Positions 18,001-27,918 of a stretch of DNA of 64,000 bases are shown here, piece by piece. The stretch's first letter is position 1. Each line of letters opens with the position of its first letter. The notes under the pieces were generated by a model. That model saw only the letters and a list, made by a program, of their open reading frames with translations, was not told the DNA's origin and did no database searches. Made by a program: the position numbers and the translations under genes. This stretch comes from Allacma fusca. Lineage: Eukaryota; Arthropoda; Collembola; Symphypleona; Sminthuridae. The stretch covers positions 35,326,250 through 35,390,249 of the forward strand of contig OX359249.1 of assembly GCA_947179485.1 (NCBI GenBank). The letters run 5' to 3'.

Positions 18001-20455
18001 TGTCGTCAACGCGTTTAGGAACTTTCTGAGATGGATCTATTATATTCTCTCTCACTTCAACATCCTGAATAATCATTATCAAATCTATAGAATATTGTTT
18101 ATTTTTAATAATGCGTATCCTATTGTGTTTTTGTACACCCCCTCCATTATCCTGCGCCTTCTTCCAAGTCTTACTAATATACAATGGATGCGTATTATTT
18201 TGAATCATTATTCGTCGCTTCTTACTCTGCTCTCTAATAGACATATTGTTGAAGACTGGACTGTCTGCAGTCACACCATCGTCAGTAAATCCAAAAATAT
18301 TGAGGGAAATGAATGGATTCTGACGTTCAAATCTACCTACCTGTTCTAAAGTCATGGGCATTTCTATGCCACTTAAATCAAACTTGTTAATGATATCCCT
18401 ATAACTCTTCATTTGCTCGGGGGCATACATTAGCTTTCGTATGCCGGCTGCAACGGCAAACAGGAAGCACGAATCTAAATCCCTAACTCTCTTTAATTTC
18501 CCCTGCCTAGCTGTCAATTTTTCATCTCTGAATGCTTCTACACTATTATCTACGTTGACAAATAAACATTTTTTATTGACATCTACAGCATGTTCTAGCA
18601 AAAATGGGAGTGGCGTATAAGTACCACCCCGCAGGGGTTGATACTTTGTTACAATCAAATCTAAAATGGGGATGTCTACTAATATAAGTCCGGAACCATT
18701 TTCCGAAAACTCTTCTATCATGTCTACTAATTTTTGAGTAATTAACTCAAAAGTTTCTTCTATGCCGCTGGCATGAAGAATAATGTGGGATAATGAGGAC
18801 ATCCACCTGTCCTTCCTAACAACTGTTCCCTCGGAATCAGTTTTTTCAAATATAACATTTAGATGTATAATTATTTTTACGTTTTTAAACGATTCTAAGT
18901 CGCTACTAATTTGACCGATCAATTCTGGTCTTACAATATTCATGTATCCTCTCAAGTCCGTAGCTTGAGCTATGCTTGTCAGATCTAGCCTATATGATTT
19001 TAAATTATTGGAAATACCGTTATCAATGGGATAGATTTTATATGATTTATTTTTTTTTTGCTTTACGTTTTACATTGTCCCTTTCACGGGACCTCTTTCT
19101 ACCTTCTACAATTTCATTCACTACACTGTCAATTAAACTATGGGTTTTGATGTGGTCATTAAAGTCTAGCTTAGTATATAAAATTTTTTCACAATGGGGA
19201 CAGTTCAATTTTGGGGAAGAATGGGGAATTTTATAGACTTGCTTGCTGGAAGTGGATGGGACTTGCGGCGACACGATGTCCATGTGTATGACTTCTAACA
19301 TGCTGTTCATAATGCTTTGTGAAATGACTTGAATGTTGTCTTGCGTGCTGTGTATTTGCTGCTCGTTGTGCACCCATCTCTGGGCATTCTGTGAAGGCTG
19401 TCCTAGTATTTCCTCGAGCTGAGCTGGGTCGAGTACCGGTAGGGGTTGGATGAGGGACTCTTTTGTCCTCATCTCCGTGCAGATGTCGCACATGTCCAGA
19501 AACTTGCACTCCGGATCCAGAACTGCACATGAGTGCAGGTCTGCGAAAGGATCTGTAAAAACAAAACAAAATGTCATTATAATTTATTGCTAATGAAAAT
19601 TTTTTTGACTAAAATAAATAGCAAAAGGGGACTTTTGCTTGAAAAAATGGGATAAGTAAGTAATAAAGGGGTAAAAATAGAGGAGGAAATATATTTTAGA
19701 CGGATCAAAAGTTTACTCACCCTCTTTAACTGCTGAGCCTCGAGAACCTCCAGCCTCTGCAGCCACCGCCTCCAGGGGGGGTGATTCCTCCTCCTCCATC
19801 AGATCTAATAAAAATACAATAAAAATACATTGAAGTATATGATGAGGTTTTTACTAGTAATATATATGTAAATAAATTTATACACATGCTTACCGTGAAC
19901 TCCAGCACCCACACCTCCCTCTAATTGGGAAGCCATCTCCGCCATTGCGAGCATTTCCGCCTCTTCAGCACCCTCAAGTTGGGACGCCAACTCAGCCATC
20001 TCCATCATCTCCTCCTCTCCATCGCTTTCAATCAGATCTAAAGGACAATAAATATTTATTAATTATCATAATTAATTTAATTTACCTAATTTACCGTATT
20101 ACTTACATATAATATTACAAAAATTGTACTTACTTCCCCCATTTTTTTCCGCAAATCTGGTATTCTGTTGTCGAACCCACCGTTCCGTTTTCTGTTCATT
20201 GCCTACGCATTGAACGTGGAAGTGTCCGCACATTAGCGGAAGTTCAAAGAACACGATACCGCACTTACACTTGAAGGATTTCGGAAATTCTCTTCTTACC
20301 CGGAATTCCGAGCAATTTGTCATGCAATGCTTGACAATCTCAGGGATTGTGTCAAAGCCTTGCCCACACTTGCACCTAAACTGCTCCAAACAACCGATGG
20401 GACGGTCGTAATAGCGAGAATCGGTAATGCAATCTTCAGACATGATTGATGCCAT
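15075..20455 (-). CDS. polB: Protein-primed family B DNA polymerase, four exons, two frame breaks
   Basis: Main exon 15075-19552. The N-terminal part has a C2H2 finger (CPHCEKILYTKLDFNDHIKTH) and the block RGGTYTPLPFLLEHAV known from Polinton polymerases. Exonuclease motifs are VIYLDFES (Exo I), a YDSHPIV region (Exo II) and CMLDVTLLADVF (Exo III). A Cys/His segment (HHDHFTHMYLGHAHSKCN) is typical of this family. Polymerase motifs are DANALYAKAM (A), NACFGKSIEQ (B) and GTDTDSLMV (C). Three upstream exons (19721-19804, 19894-20037, 20134-20455) join with canonical sites, all in phase 1. They start at MASIMSEDC and encode two CxC...C-type clusters and a repeated MAEMASQLEG segment. The frame breaks at the T10 run 19050-19059 and the A7 run 17516-17522. 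The breaks are of opposite sense, so frames agree at both ends. They could be decay or assembly error. Confidence 0.85.
17516..17522 (-). other. Frame break in PolB at a homopolymer
   Basis: Seven A residues on the plus strand. Upstream of it the polymerase frame (from the 18.9 kb side) ends in a stop at 17483-17485. Downstream, homologous polymerase sequence continues in another frame and overlaps across the run. Confidence 0.75.
19050..19059 (-). other. Frame break in PolB N-terminal region at a homopolymer
   Basis: Ten T residues on the plus strand. The C2H2-finger frame stops at 19047-19049 just after the run. The next frame is open across it into the polymerase N-terminus. Confidence 0.7.
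20134..20455 (-). CDS. First exon of the PolB gene: Cys-cluster domain
   Basis: 107 codons plus one base from ATG 20455; donor GTAAGT at 20133. It contains FRCKCGQGFDTIPEIVKHC and FKCKCGIVFFELPLMCGHF, two similar CxC...(H)C modules that look like paired zinc-binding units. Inclusion in the polymerase mRNA rests on matching phase-1 splice sites, not on transcript data. It could instead be a separate short gene ending within the intron. Confidence 0.55.
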
Positions 20456-20859
20456 TTTTTTCAGATATTATTTTCGAAAAAAGGGGAAATATTTTGAAAG
20501 TATAAGGTTCAAAAAGTTTTAGGAAGCAAAAGTTTAAGTTCTGGAGTACTACTTCTTACTGTCTTCACAATACGTGTGTGTGTGGACCCTTATTTAAACT
20601 CCTTCAATACCTATGTACGGAAAGGACTAATCCGCCCCTGGGCATTAGGTTTAAGCATTCATTTCCTTTGCATCCGCTTAAGTGCTCTGTACCTTTCCGT
20701 CCAGCTCGATCCCTTCCGACTTTGCCAGTGTCAAGTTCACAATAACAACAACAAGTCACGGTCATACTATTTTCCATTGCCAGCTCCTTATGAGCACATT
20801 CCCTGAACAATACAACATCAAAACCTTTTCCCATTGGACCTTGGCCATGACCTTGACAT
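20456..20859. other. Right subterminal region of the Polinton
   Basis: No gene seen. It should hold the promoter of the minus-strand polymerase gene. Close to the TIR are CCTTGGCCATGACCTTGACA repeats resembling the CCAAGGTCATGACC inside the left end, an imperfect extension of the TIR. Confidence 0.45.
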
Positions 20860-20934
20860 TGACCCTTATCTAGGTCACCTATCCTTTACCATGGGGCCAA
20901 TTCAGGCCGGATGGGCTTAAGCTTATATACTACT
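20860..20934 (-). repeat. Polinton right terminal inverted repeat
   Basis: Reverse complement of 1843-1917 with one mismatch; ends ...GCTTATATACTACT. Confidence 0.93.
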
Positions 20935-20940
20935 AACGGT
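20935..20940. repeat. Polinton target site duplication, right copy
   Basis: AACGGT, identical to 1837-1842. Confidence 0.93.
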
Positions 20941-22260
20941 TACCGTACGAGACTGATGATTAATTGTGGTTATGATAATTCTAAAATAAATATATACACA
21001 GTTAGAGGTCAATTCAGTTTCAAGGTGAAATTCCCATTCAATAGTATCAAAATTATTTAAATCAGAATTATTCATTAGTGCTATTAAGATCAAAGGTCAC
21101 TCTTTTTGAAATTAATTCAATTATATGAATACACAGAAAAGTCAAATCTAAATTTTCAAATCACATTCAAATCCAAAATTATTCACATAATCATTTATCT
21201 CATTCAACATAGAATCCAGAAACACTAAGCATTCAATTTTCAATTACCAAACTCAAATACAAAAATTAGTAATATCCGGTCACAAATCAAACTCAAAATC
21301 TATAATCAAGCTCAAATTTCCTTCACCAATCTAATTTATAAATCAAATCACAGTCTACAATACCCTGTCAAATACAATTCCTAGTTCAAACTTTAACACA
21401 AGTAAATACCCAAAATGAAACCCAAAGACAAAATCAAATCATAAGTCAAATCCAAAATCTATTTGTCATTCAATAATCAGACCAAGTTAAGACTCAATCC
21501 TAAATTGCAACATCTCATTCAAATCACAAACACAAATCAGAGTTCCCAAAATTATAATCAATTCCAAATGGTGAAATAAAATCTAAATTCCAACCGCGAA
21601 ATCAAATGCAATTTACTACAGATCAATCCAAATCTTAATAAAACTCAAACTCCAATTTATATACAGTAATATTAAAACGAACTACAAAAAAAACAAAAGT
21701 TTAGATCATTAGATAAATTCAAATTCATTAATAATAAATAATTCCAATAAAATCACCAAAATTCAAATCGCATTATTATATAGTCCCATTCAGTTGTTAA
21801 TTTTAAAATTTACTTTCACTAGATAGATAATACTCCAAATCACGACGTAATTCAATTATAACCCAGAATTACAGAGAACGCACAAATAGCAAGTCACAAA
21901 TTATTTCCCTCGATTCAAAATCAATAATAAATTCCATTCTCATAATCAAATCCCAATAACAAAGTTAAAATCAAATCCAAAATTAAATTCCACCGCAAAA
22001 TCAAATACAATTTATCACAACGATTCAAAATCAATAATATAATAATTCTAGTCAGATTCCAATAATTACACGTAAATCAATCATTCAATTCTCAATAAAC
22101 CTACCCAACTCATATAATAAAATGCGTAAATAATTTGCAACCAAAAGCAATCGTTAAAATTCAAAGTTGAACCATCACATCAAATCATCAAAGTTATAAT
22201 CCAATCATGAATATCCTCTAATAATAATAAGAATAATAATAATAACAGGTTTAACCGGTA
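20941..22260. repeat. A/C-rich low-complexity region
   Basis: Over a kilobase dominated by degenerate AAATCAAATCC / TTCAAATTC words with almost no G runs and no ORF. It ends near an (AAT)n stretch at 22220-22245. It may be the continuation of the retrotransposon into which the Polinton inserted, or an expanded simple-sequence region. Confidence 0.5.
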
Positions 22261-22790
22261 GTTAGAAGACGAATGATGAGTCACAGAAGCACCTGATGTA
22301 GGTAATTGGAAGGAAAAAGGCAGTTTTCTATAGTGTTGAGATGTTGTCAAGAGCTAGCGTAGACAAGGAAAATAATTTGACTGTAAAAATCAAAATAGAT
22401 ATATTTATTGGTTGCCAGGGAAATTTTCTGAGGAAAATATTAAACAAAATTTGCTGGAAAAGGAAAACAATTAAGACATGTTTAATTTTAGGTTAAATTA
22501 TCAAAATCAGACCGGATATTATTTATTATTAGAATAAATCGGTAGTATTATTTGAGTTTCAGCAGTACCTGAGGATATAGATGAAGCACGATTTTAAAAG
22601 ATGGAGACGATGAAAATCTTCGATTTTCTCTTGATGTAGAGGACGATACCCCGCACCTTACGATTGTTGAGGAAAGGAAGGGAGAAAATGACGGGGAAAA
22701 CTGGTACTTTGTGTACAATTAGGTTAAGTTTTTATTAACAACCACAAGCCAAAGCTAAAGCCAAATATTAAATTAGAACCCAAATAATAG
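22261..22790. other. No gene seen
   Basis: AT-rich sequence without a credible ORF or a recognisable transposon end. Confidence 0.4.
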
Positions 22791-22929
22791 TTTTAAGAAC
22801 AACCAAAGATTATAACTTTAAGAACAAAACCAAAGATTATAGCTTTAAGAACAAAACCAAAGATTATAGCTTTAAGAACAAAACCAAAGATTATAGCTTT
22901 AAGAACAAAACCAAAGATTATAGCTTTAA
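22791..22929. repeat. 27-bp tandem repeat
   Basis: About five copies of TTTAAGAACAAAACCAAAGA followed by TTATAGC. The first copy is slightly diverged and the last three are nearly identical. The period is divisible by three, so it gives a repeated nine-residue frame on the minus strand, probably without coding meaning. Confidence 0.9.
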
Positions 22930-23177
22930 ATGTTGCCGTGAACGAAGCCAAAGATCGAATGATGCCAAAGACCATTTTCTCTAGTCATTAGGTTAAGTTC
23001 AATATTAGTACATAAGTAATCAAGTCCATAGTCATAAGTCTAGGTATAGGTTAGGATCGATCTGACGGGAAGAGGAAAGAGGAAAAGAAAATGAGTGAAT
23101 AGGAGGGAAGTGAGGTGATTGGAGAGGGTTTTATTGTTTGGAGGAGAGGGAGAGGAGTGGATTGGGTGTTGGGGTGT

Positions 23178-23232
23178 TTGTGGTATGGTAAAGGTATCAG
23201 CGCGGAGCGCGATACCAGTTACCATGCCACAA
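23178..23232. repeat. 55-bp imperfect palindrome
   Basis: Arms TTGTGGTATGGTAAAGGTAT... and ...ATACCAGTTACCATGCCACAA pair with few mismatches. The centre GCGC-GGA-GCGC also pairs, giving a long hairpin. It could be a transposon end pair, an LTR edge or a cruciform-prone site. Confidence 0.7.
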
Positions 23233-23985
23233 GCATCTACACTGACAATATAGTTGACTGGCTCACATAACCATATTAATAGTTAGCCCACTCGATTTTA
23301 AAAATAATTCCTCACTGCTGCTCGACTTAAGCGAGAGAGTCGCTGTCCTGAATATATTGAAATTACAATGCAATGCTGAAAATAGTTACAGCCTTTTTTG
23401 CAACAATATTAACGACGTAATGTTGAAACGCGTTTTTTCCTAGAATCAAAGCGTTCATTCAAAAAATTTGTGACCAGGTCTAATAATTTTAGTCAAGTTG
23501 TCCAGCATAATGAATATTAACTAATTTAATTTCAAAACAAGGCTGGCTGACAAACATTTGGTTTGCTTAAGCTTGAATAGCTTAAATTGCCGATTTAAAA
23601 GCACCATATCGTTGTCTAAATTCTAAAAAGTACCATTTTCATTGGAGATCCCTTTTAAAAAGCATTAAATAAAGCAATTAATTATTTTTTAAAACGTTTA
23701 TACCCCGCAACGTCAGATTAATTTAAAAACAATTATGAATTTGTTTTTGTCAACCGAGCTACAGGCATCCTAACCTAATTTAAAAAACAGGTGATCCGAT
23801 ATTGTCCCACAATTTTGCTAACAATACTAACAAATTAGTTGAGCTTATTTTTGTTGATGGGTTATAAAACTTCATGTGAGATTCCATACGATTTTTGTTT
23901 ATTTTCACAACAGATAAAGCCACTCCAGCAATGAAGTCACTACAAATAGATATTTACGAAATGTTGTAACAGTAATTATTACATA
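23233..23985. other. No gene seen; contains a dispersed repeat
   Basis: The stretch 23855-23955 (GGGTTATAAAAC... to ...AATGAAGTCACTACAAATA) is clearly related in the same orientation to 27592-27690, so it belongs to a dispersed repeat family. Confidence 0.5.
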
Positions 23986-24017
23986 CTAGCATTCAAGCCA
24001 TCCACCAAGGTGGATGG
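23986..24017 (-). mobile_element. Helitron-type 3' terminus (minus strand)
   Basis: Read on the minus strand: CCATCCACC-TT-GGTGGATGG hairpin, eight bases, then CTAG followed by a target T. This is the classic Helitron end (hairpin then CTRR before T). The element body would lie to the right. Confidence 0.65.
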
Positions 24018-24252
24018 GAAAACTGGGATTGCATTGATTTGTAATTTATAAAAAACATTAAACTTAACATTATAATTTAGGCCGTTCTTACTTAGGCTGT
24101 TGTTCGTTTAAATAAATACAACGGATCCTTTAAACCTCCAATCCGCTTCGATTGGGTATAATCTGTAACAGAAACCAACTTTATCGGTTATTAACGGATT
24201 TATGTATTAATTTTTTTCATTACTTTCCTTGCAAAAAGCTAAATTTTAAAGA

Positions 24253-25162
24253 CATGTGAATTTAAGGGGGGGTCAACTCTGGACCGGTCAGGGTAAAAAA
24301 TAATAATAAAAGCCCTCAGATTCCATGCAGAAAGGCCTTTCTACTTATTTGGCTATATGTATATTTATATGTTATTCAAAGTCAAAGTGCTCCGTCACTG
24401 ACCTACATAAGCAATGGCTTAATATTTACTGTTTTACCTACATTTCGTAGACTTTTGAAGTAACTTCACTGCTGTATTTATCTGTAGTCGCAAATAAATA
24501 TCGAATGGAACTGGCATCGTAGCTAGATATAAAACACGCACTTAAGAAAACTAAACGCATCCTACTTATCTTAGCAACATTGCCACAGACTTTAATCAAA
24601 ATAGGATTAGCTGTTTTTTTAAAACTGAAGCATCTCCTCTTACTACATGAAGTCGGTACACAAAGAATAAGTTTTAGAATTGTTCTCAAACTTTTCCGGG
24701 GCATAAATGTTTTTTTTTAATATTTAAATGCTGTTTAGTAAATAGATGCTGTACAGGGGGTTCATAAAATTGTAGTTAAATTATTCAAGCTGAGCGCATG
24801 CTTGCAATTTTAAATTTTCCTTGTTTATGTTCATTTTGCTGGAACCCATTATTAAAATTATAAGAATTGTCCATAAAATATTTTCTATGAAAGACCCTAA
24901 TGTTCGACCACGAAAGTGTCAAATGTTTTGAATCATCCAGAACGATATCATATCGGATAGCTACATCACTGTATGTCTTGTAAGTGTCGACGGCACGGGT
25001 GGATTAATAAAATAATTTTTACCCTTGCACTAACCCTCCAAATAGGTTTGTGGGCCTTTACACTTGCAATCTGAGGGCCTTATATAGTCAGCGTTTTTTT
25101 CCTAGCCCTCAATTTTTTACCGTAGCCGGGCCAGGGTGGGCCACCCCGTAAATCCATCCCTG
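24253..25162. mobile_element. Degenerate hAT-like DNA transposon
   Basis: The left end (CATGTGAATTTAAGGGGGGG, then CTGGACCGG, GGTAAAAAAT, GCCCTCAGATT) is an inverted match to the right end. Reverse-complemented, the right end is CAGGGATGGATTTACGGGGT, then CTGGCCCGG, GGTAAAAAAT, GCCCTCAGATT. CAGGG(A/C)(T/G)GGATTTA ends are common among hAT elements. I find no target duplication, consistent with age. Confidence 0.55.
24438..24704 (-). pseudogene. hAT transposase C-terminal (hATC) remnant
   Basis: An 88-residue open stretch includes SLRTILKLILCVPTSC, then RCFSFKK and RMRLVFLSACF. These align in order with the hAT dimerisation domain pattern (LR.LL.IP.S.AS.ER.FS.LK ... RL..L.LL). It lies inside the degenerate hAT-like element. 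The match is weak and decayed. Confidence 0.4.
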
Positions 25163-25333
25163 GTTCACGCCGTTGACGGATCCCAAAGTTTTACTCTTAT
25201 TAACTTTATTATACTCTTATACTCTGCTTACGCTCTTACCCACGGTTAGAATTTAATCGTGGTGGTTAAAAGATGAAGAAAAGTTAGTCACACTGTACTA
25301 AATGTTGAAAGGGGTACTCAATAAGCAAACGTA

Positions 25334-25341
25334 GTAGTAGA
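25334..25341. repeat. hAT target site duplication, left
   Basis: GTAGTAGA, repeated exactly at 26248-26255. Confidence 0.85.
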
Positions 25342-26247
25342 CAGGGACGGGAATTCGAATTCGAATCGGAATTAGAATCGGAATTATATTCAAAAAGTTA
25401 GGGTATCCGTATCGATATTGGAATCGGAAAAATATTCACAAAGGTATTTGTATCCAAAATCGGATTAGAATAAAAACAGGGTATTCGAATCGGTATTCGA
25501 ATATTTTTTTATGAATTCCGATTCCAATAAAGTATCGATTTCATTGGGTTTTATATTGCCACGTGCAAGAAAAAGTTCATAGGAAGCATTTTTTGAAAGC
25601 CGTACACATGTAATTATTATAAAACCCAAAGGCGAAGAACCGAATGGTTGGTAAACGAAAAAAGTTTGCTTGTTAATGGGCAATGAGTTGAAGCCCGTTT
25701 TTGCAAAAATTCCTGCAAACAGGATGAGATAGCTGTATAGTCTCGGTCTTACAGGACTATTAATAACTATTAAGTGAATCAAGTTTCTCACTTCTTAAAT
25801 CTTGCTCTCAAGTACATTCTAGTTACGATGTGTTATCAAACAAATCGATTTACAAATACTGTTAGAAGGAACTAATCGCAAAAGTGGGAAAAAGGAATCA
25901 CTCCTTGCTTTTCCAGTTACTCAAATTTCAGCTGAGCGTGTGTTTTCTGTGCTCAAGTTTATAATAAATGATTTGCGTGGTAATTTTGCCCTGAAAACAC
26001 TGAATGTTTTGTGTATCGCTTATATTTTTGCGGTTAAATTGTTCTTTTGAATAAATTCCCATTTTTTGTATGAATATCCGAAAAGTATTTCAATCGGAAT
26101 CCAAATTCAGGAAGTATTCAAATATATTGGAATCCGTATCGGAATTCAAATTTGTAAGTATTTAAAAAAATAATTCAAATTGAAATCGAAATGATAAAGT
26201 ATTCGAATCCACATTTAAATCCGTATTTTTCCGATATCCCGTCCCTG
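25342..26247 (+). mobile_element. hAT-like transposon with 8-bp TSD
   Basis: 906 bp. Terminal inverted repeats begin CAGGGACGGGA; the right end reads TCCCGTCCCTG. It is flanked by the exact 8-bp duplication GTAGTAGA. The ends hold arrays of short GAATCGGAATT / ATTCGAATCGG subterminal repeats. The middle holds a transposase C-terminal remnant (25855-26050), so this is an internally deleted copy. Confidence 0.88.
25855..26050 (+). pseudogene. hATC dimerisation domain remnant
   Basis: The plus-strand frame reads LLAFPVTQISAERVFSVLKF, then INDLRGNFALKTLNVLCI and a stop at 26048-26050. SAERVFS is the signature of the hAT transposase dimerisation domain. Only the domain end survives, with no DDE region. 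Confidence 0.8.
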
Positions 26248-26255
26248 GTAGTAGA
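26248..26255. repeat. hAT target site duplication, right
   Basis: GTAGTAGA, identical to 25334-25341. Confidence 0.85.
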
Positions 26256-26833
26256 TTCAAATTAACCATACTAATTCCAAGATGCAAGGTAGTAACTTTG
26301 TTGGCAACTTCTGTTTAGCATTGCGATATTTTTTAATTTCCCATTTATTATACTTTTTTTAATCTAAAATGGAATTATTTTTTATTGACTTGGACAGTAT
26401 GTAGTAGCACTTGGTTACTATAACTTAAGCCTTTCCAAGTAAACAAAACAAAATTAAAAAAGAATACAAAATTGTCCATCTTTTCTTTTAAAAAAAAGTT
26501 TTGAAATGAAAATCAAAGCATTATTTTCATGAAAGAAAGAAAAAAATGAACCGCTATGCTTCAACATGTCATGTACATAAGTGACGACTGGCACCATCAC
26601 GACAATCACTTTCAAATTAGTATAAAGGATTAGAAAATTTCTGACATAGGCTACAGACGCGGGGCAAATTGGATAGTTAAACCATTCATGTTAAGATTAT
26701 CTAGCTGTTTTGATATTTTATATAATAATTCTGTGCAATTACTACAAAAATAGAACTTCTAGGGTATTTGTATAAAATATTATCGTTGCATTCAAATTAT
26801 TATTACAATTAAAATTCATTGGTGCCAGGCGTC

Positions 26834-26865
26834 CCATCCGCCTCGGCGGATGGCTTGATTCCTAG
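26834..26865 (+). mobile_element. Helitron-type 3' terminus
   Basis: CCATCCGCC-TC-GGCGGATGG hairpin, spacer CTTGATTC, then CTAG and target T. Confidence 0.7.
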
Positions 26866-26980
26866 TATATAATAACTCTGTGTAATTACTGCAAAAATAA
26901 AACTTCTAGGGTATTTTTATAAAATATTATTGTTGCATTCAAATTATTGTTACAATTAAAATTCATTGGTGCCAGACATC

Positions 26981-27012
26981 CCATCCGCCTGGGCGGATGG
27001 CTTGATTGCTAC
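26981..27012 (+). mobile_element. Helitron-type 3' terminus, end motif mutated
   Basis: Same hairpin with TG loop and spacer CTTGATTG, but the end reads CTAC instead of CTAG. Confidence 0.6.
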
Positions 27013-27886
27013 TTTTTCCCATAAATGAAATAAAGAAATGAACCGATATGCTTCAACATGGCATGACAACTATCACTACTACGATGAAGCTTTTAGTAAG
27101 AAGGATATCCCGACCGGCATTTTCAGTTTGAGGGAATTTTTTGGCTTGCTTAGATTGCAGCATATATTATGCAGATGCAGATACGTCTGCTTAGCTGGTA
27201 GTATTAAGTTTAAGATTTTAATAATTTAATAGACGAATATGCACTATAAAATTTGTTATCGCTTAGATTGCAAGAATTTATGAAAAGTTTTTAGTAATTT
27301 TAATATTTATTGTACAGAATGTTAAAAAAGTTGTTGACAACAGGCTTAAGGAAAACTATATTCAATATATGATCCCTTAAATATCCCAGCACCAAATTTG
27401 TACACAAAAGTCCTAGTTACTAAAGGCACCCTCCTGAAGAATTTCATATAGTTCCAAGGGGGGAAACACACTTTTCTAGCTTGCAATGCTAATAAATGAA
27501 CGGAGGCTATGGATTTTGTTTTAGGAATTTGGTTCCAATTTTTGTTTATTTTTTCAAAGAAATGCCAAACGTTAAGGGATGTGATATGGCTGATAATGGG
27601 TTATATACCTCCGTGCCAGTTTCCATACTATATTTGTTTATTGTAACAACAAATAACGACTCTGCAACAATGAAGTTACTACAAATATTAAGAGTAATTA
27701 TTGAATATTAGGTGATTTCTTACTTAAGCTAAAACGGGGCAATGTTAAGATTATTTAGCTGTTTTGGTATTTTATGTAATACTTCTCTGTGTAATTACTG
27801 CAAAAAAAGAAAACTTTTAGGGTATTTGTATATAAAACATAATTGTTGCATTCAAATTATTATTCAAATTCATTACTGCCAACAGT

Positions 27887-27918
27887 CTATCCGCCTCGGC
27901 GGATGGCTTGATTGGTAG
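27887..27918 (+). mobile_element. Helitron-type 3' terminus, end motif mutated
   Basis: ATCCGCC-TC-GGCGGAT hairpin and spacer CTTGATTG, but the end reads GTAG. Confidence 0.6.

Larger units (their letters stand above)
1843..20934. mobile_element. Maverick/Polinton (polintovirus-like) element, full length
   Basis: 19,092 bp bounded by ~75-bp terminal inverted repeats beginning 5'-AGTAGTATATAAGC and by the 6-bp duplication AACGGT. It encodes the Polinton hallmarks: retroviral-type integrase (11394-12326), protein-primed family B polymerase (15075-20455, minus), adenain-like cysteine protease (7481-8020), A32/FtsK-type packaging ATPase (14349-14999, minus), and two capsid proteins (4111-5595 and 6153-7484). 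Small basic or hydrophobic virion-type proteins and intron-bearing accessory genes are also present. Terminal repeats that are nearly identical and mostly intact ORFs indicate a young copy. Damage is limited to a hAT-like insertion at 9420-10400 and two homopolymer frame breaks in PolB. I see no envelope or fusogen gene. Confidence 0.95.
26540..27918 (+). repeat. Array of three Helitron-like repeat units
   Basis: Each unit ends with the same segment: GTAATTACTGCAAAAA-like, CTTCTAGGGTATTTGTATAA, TTGCATTCAAATTATTATTA, AAATTCATTGGTGCCAG and a terminal hairpin. Unit starts are also shared: ATGAACCGCTATGCTTCAAC at 26545 and ATGAACCGATATGCTTCAAC at 27037. Unit ends lie at 26865, 27012 and 27918. 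The middle unit is shortened. Tandem 3' ends are usual for Helitrons. Confidence 0.65.

Noticed and set aside
22220-22250. (AAT)n stretch considered as the end of a non-LTR retrotransposon
   Set aside because: No adjacent reverse transcriptase or endonuclease sequence.
26834-27012. GC-rich hairpins taken first as bacterial-type terminators
   Set aside because: The genome is eukaryotic, and the fixed spacing to CTAG/T and repetition fit Helitron ends better.
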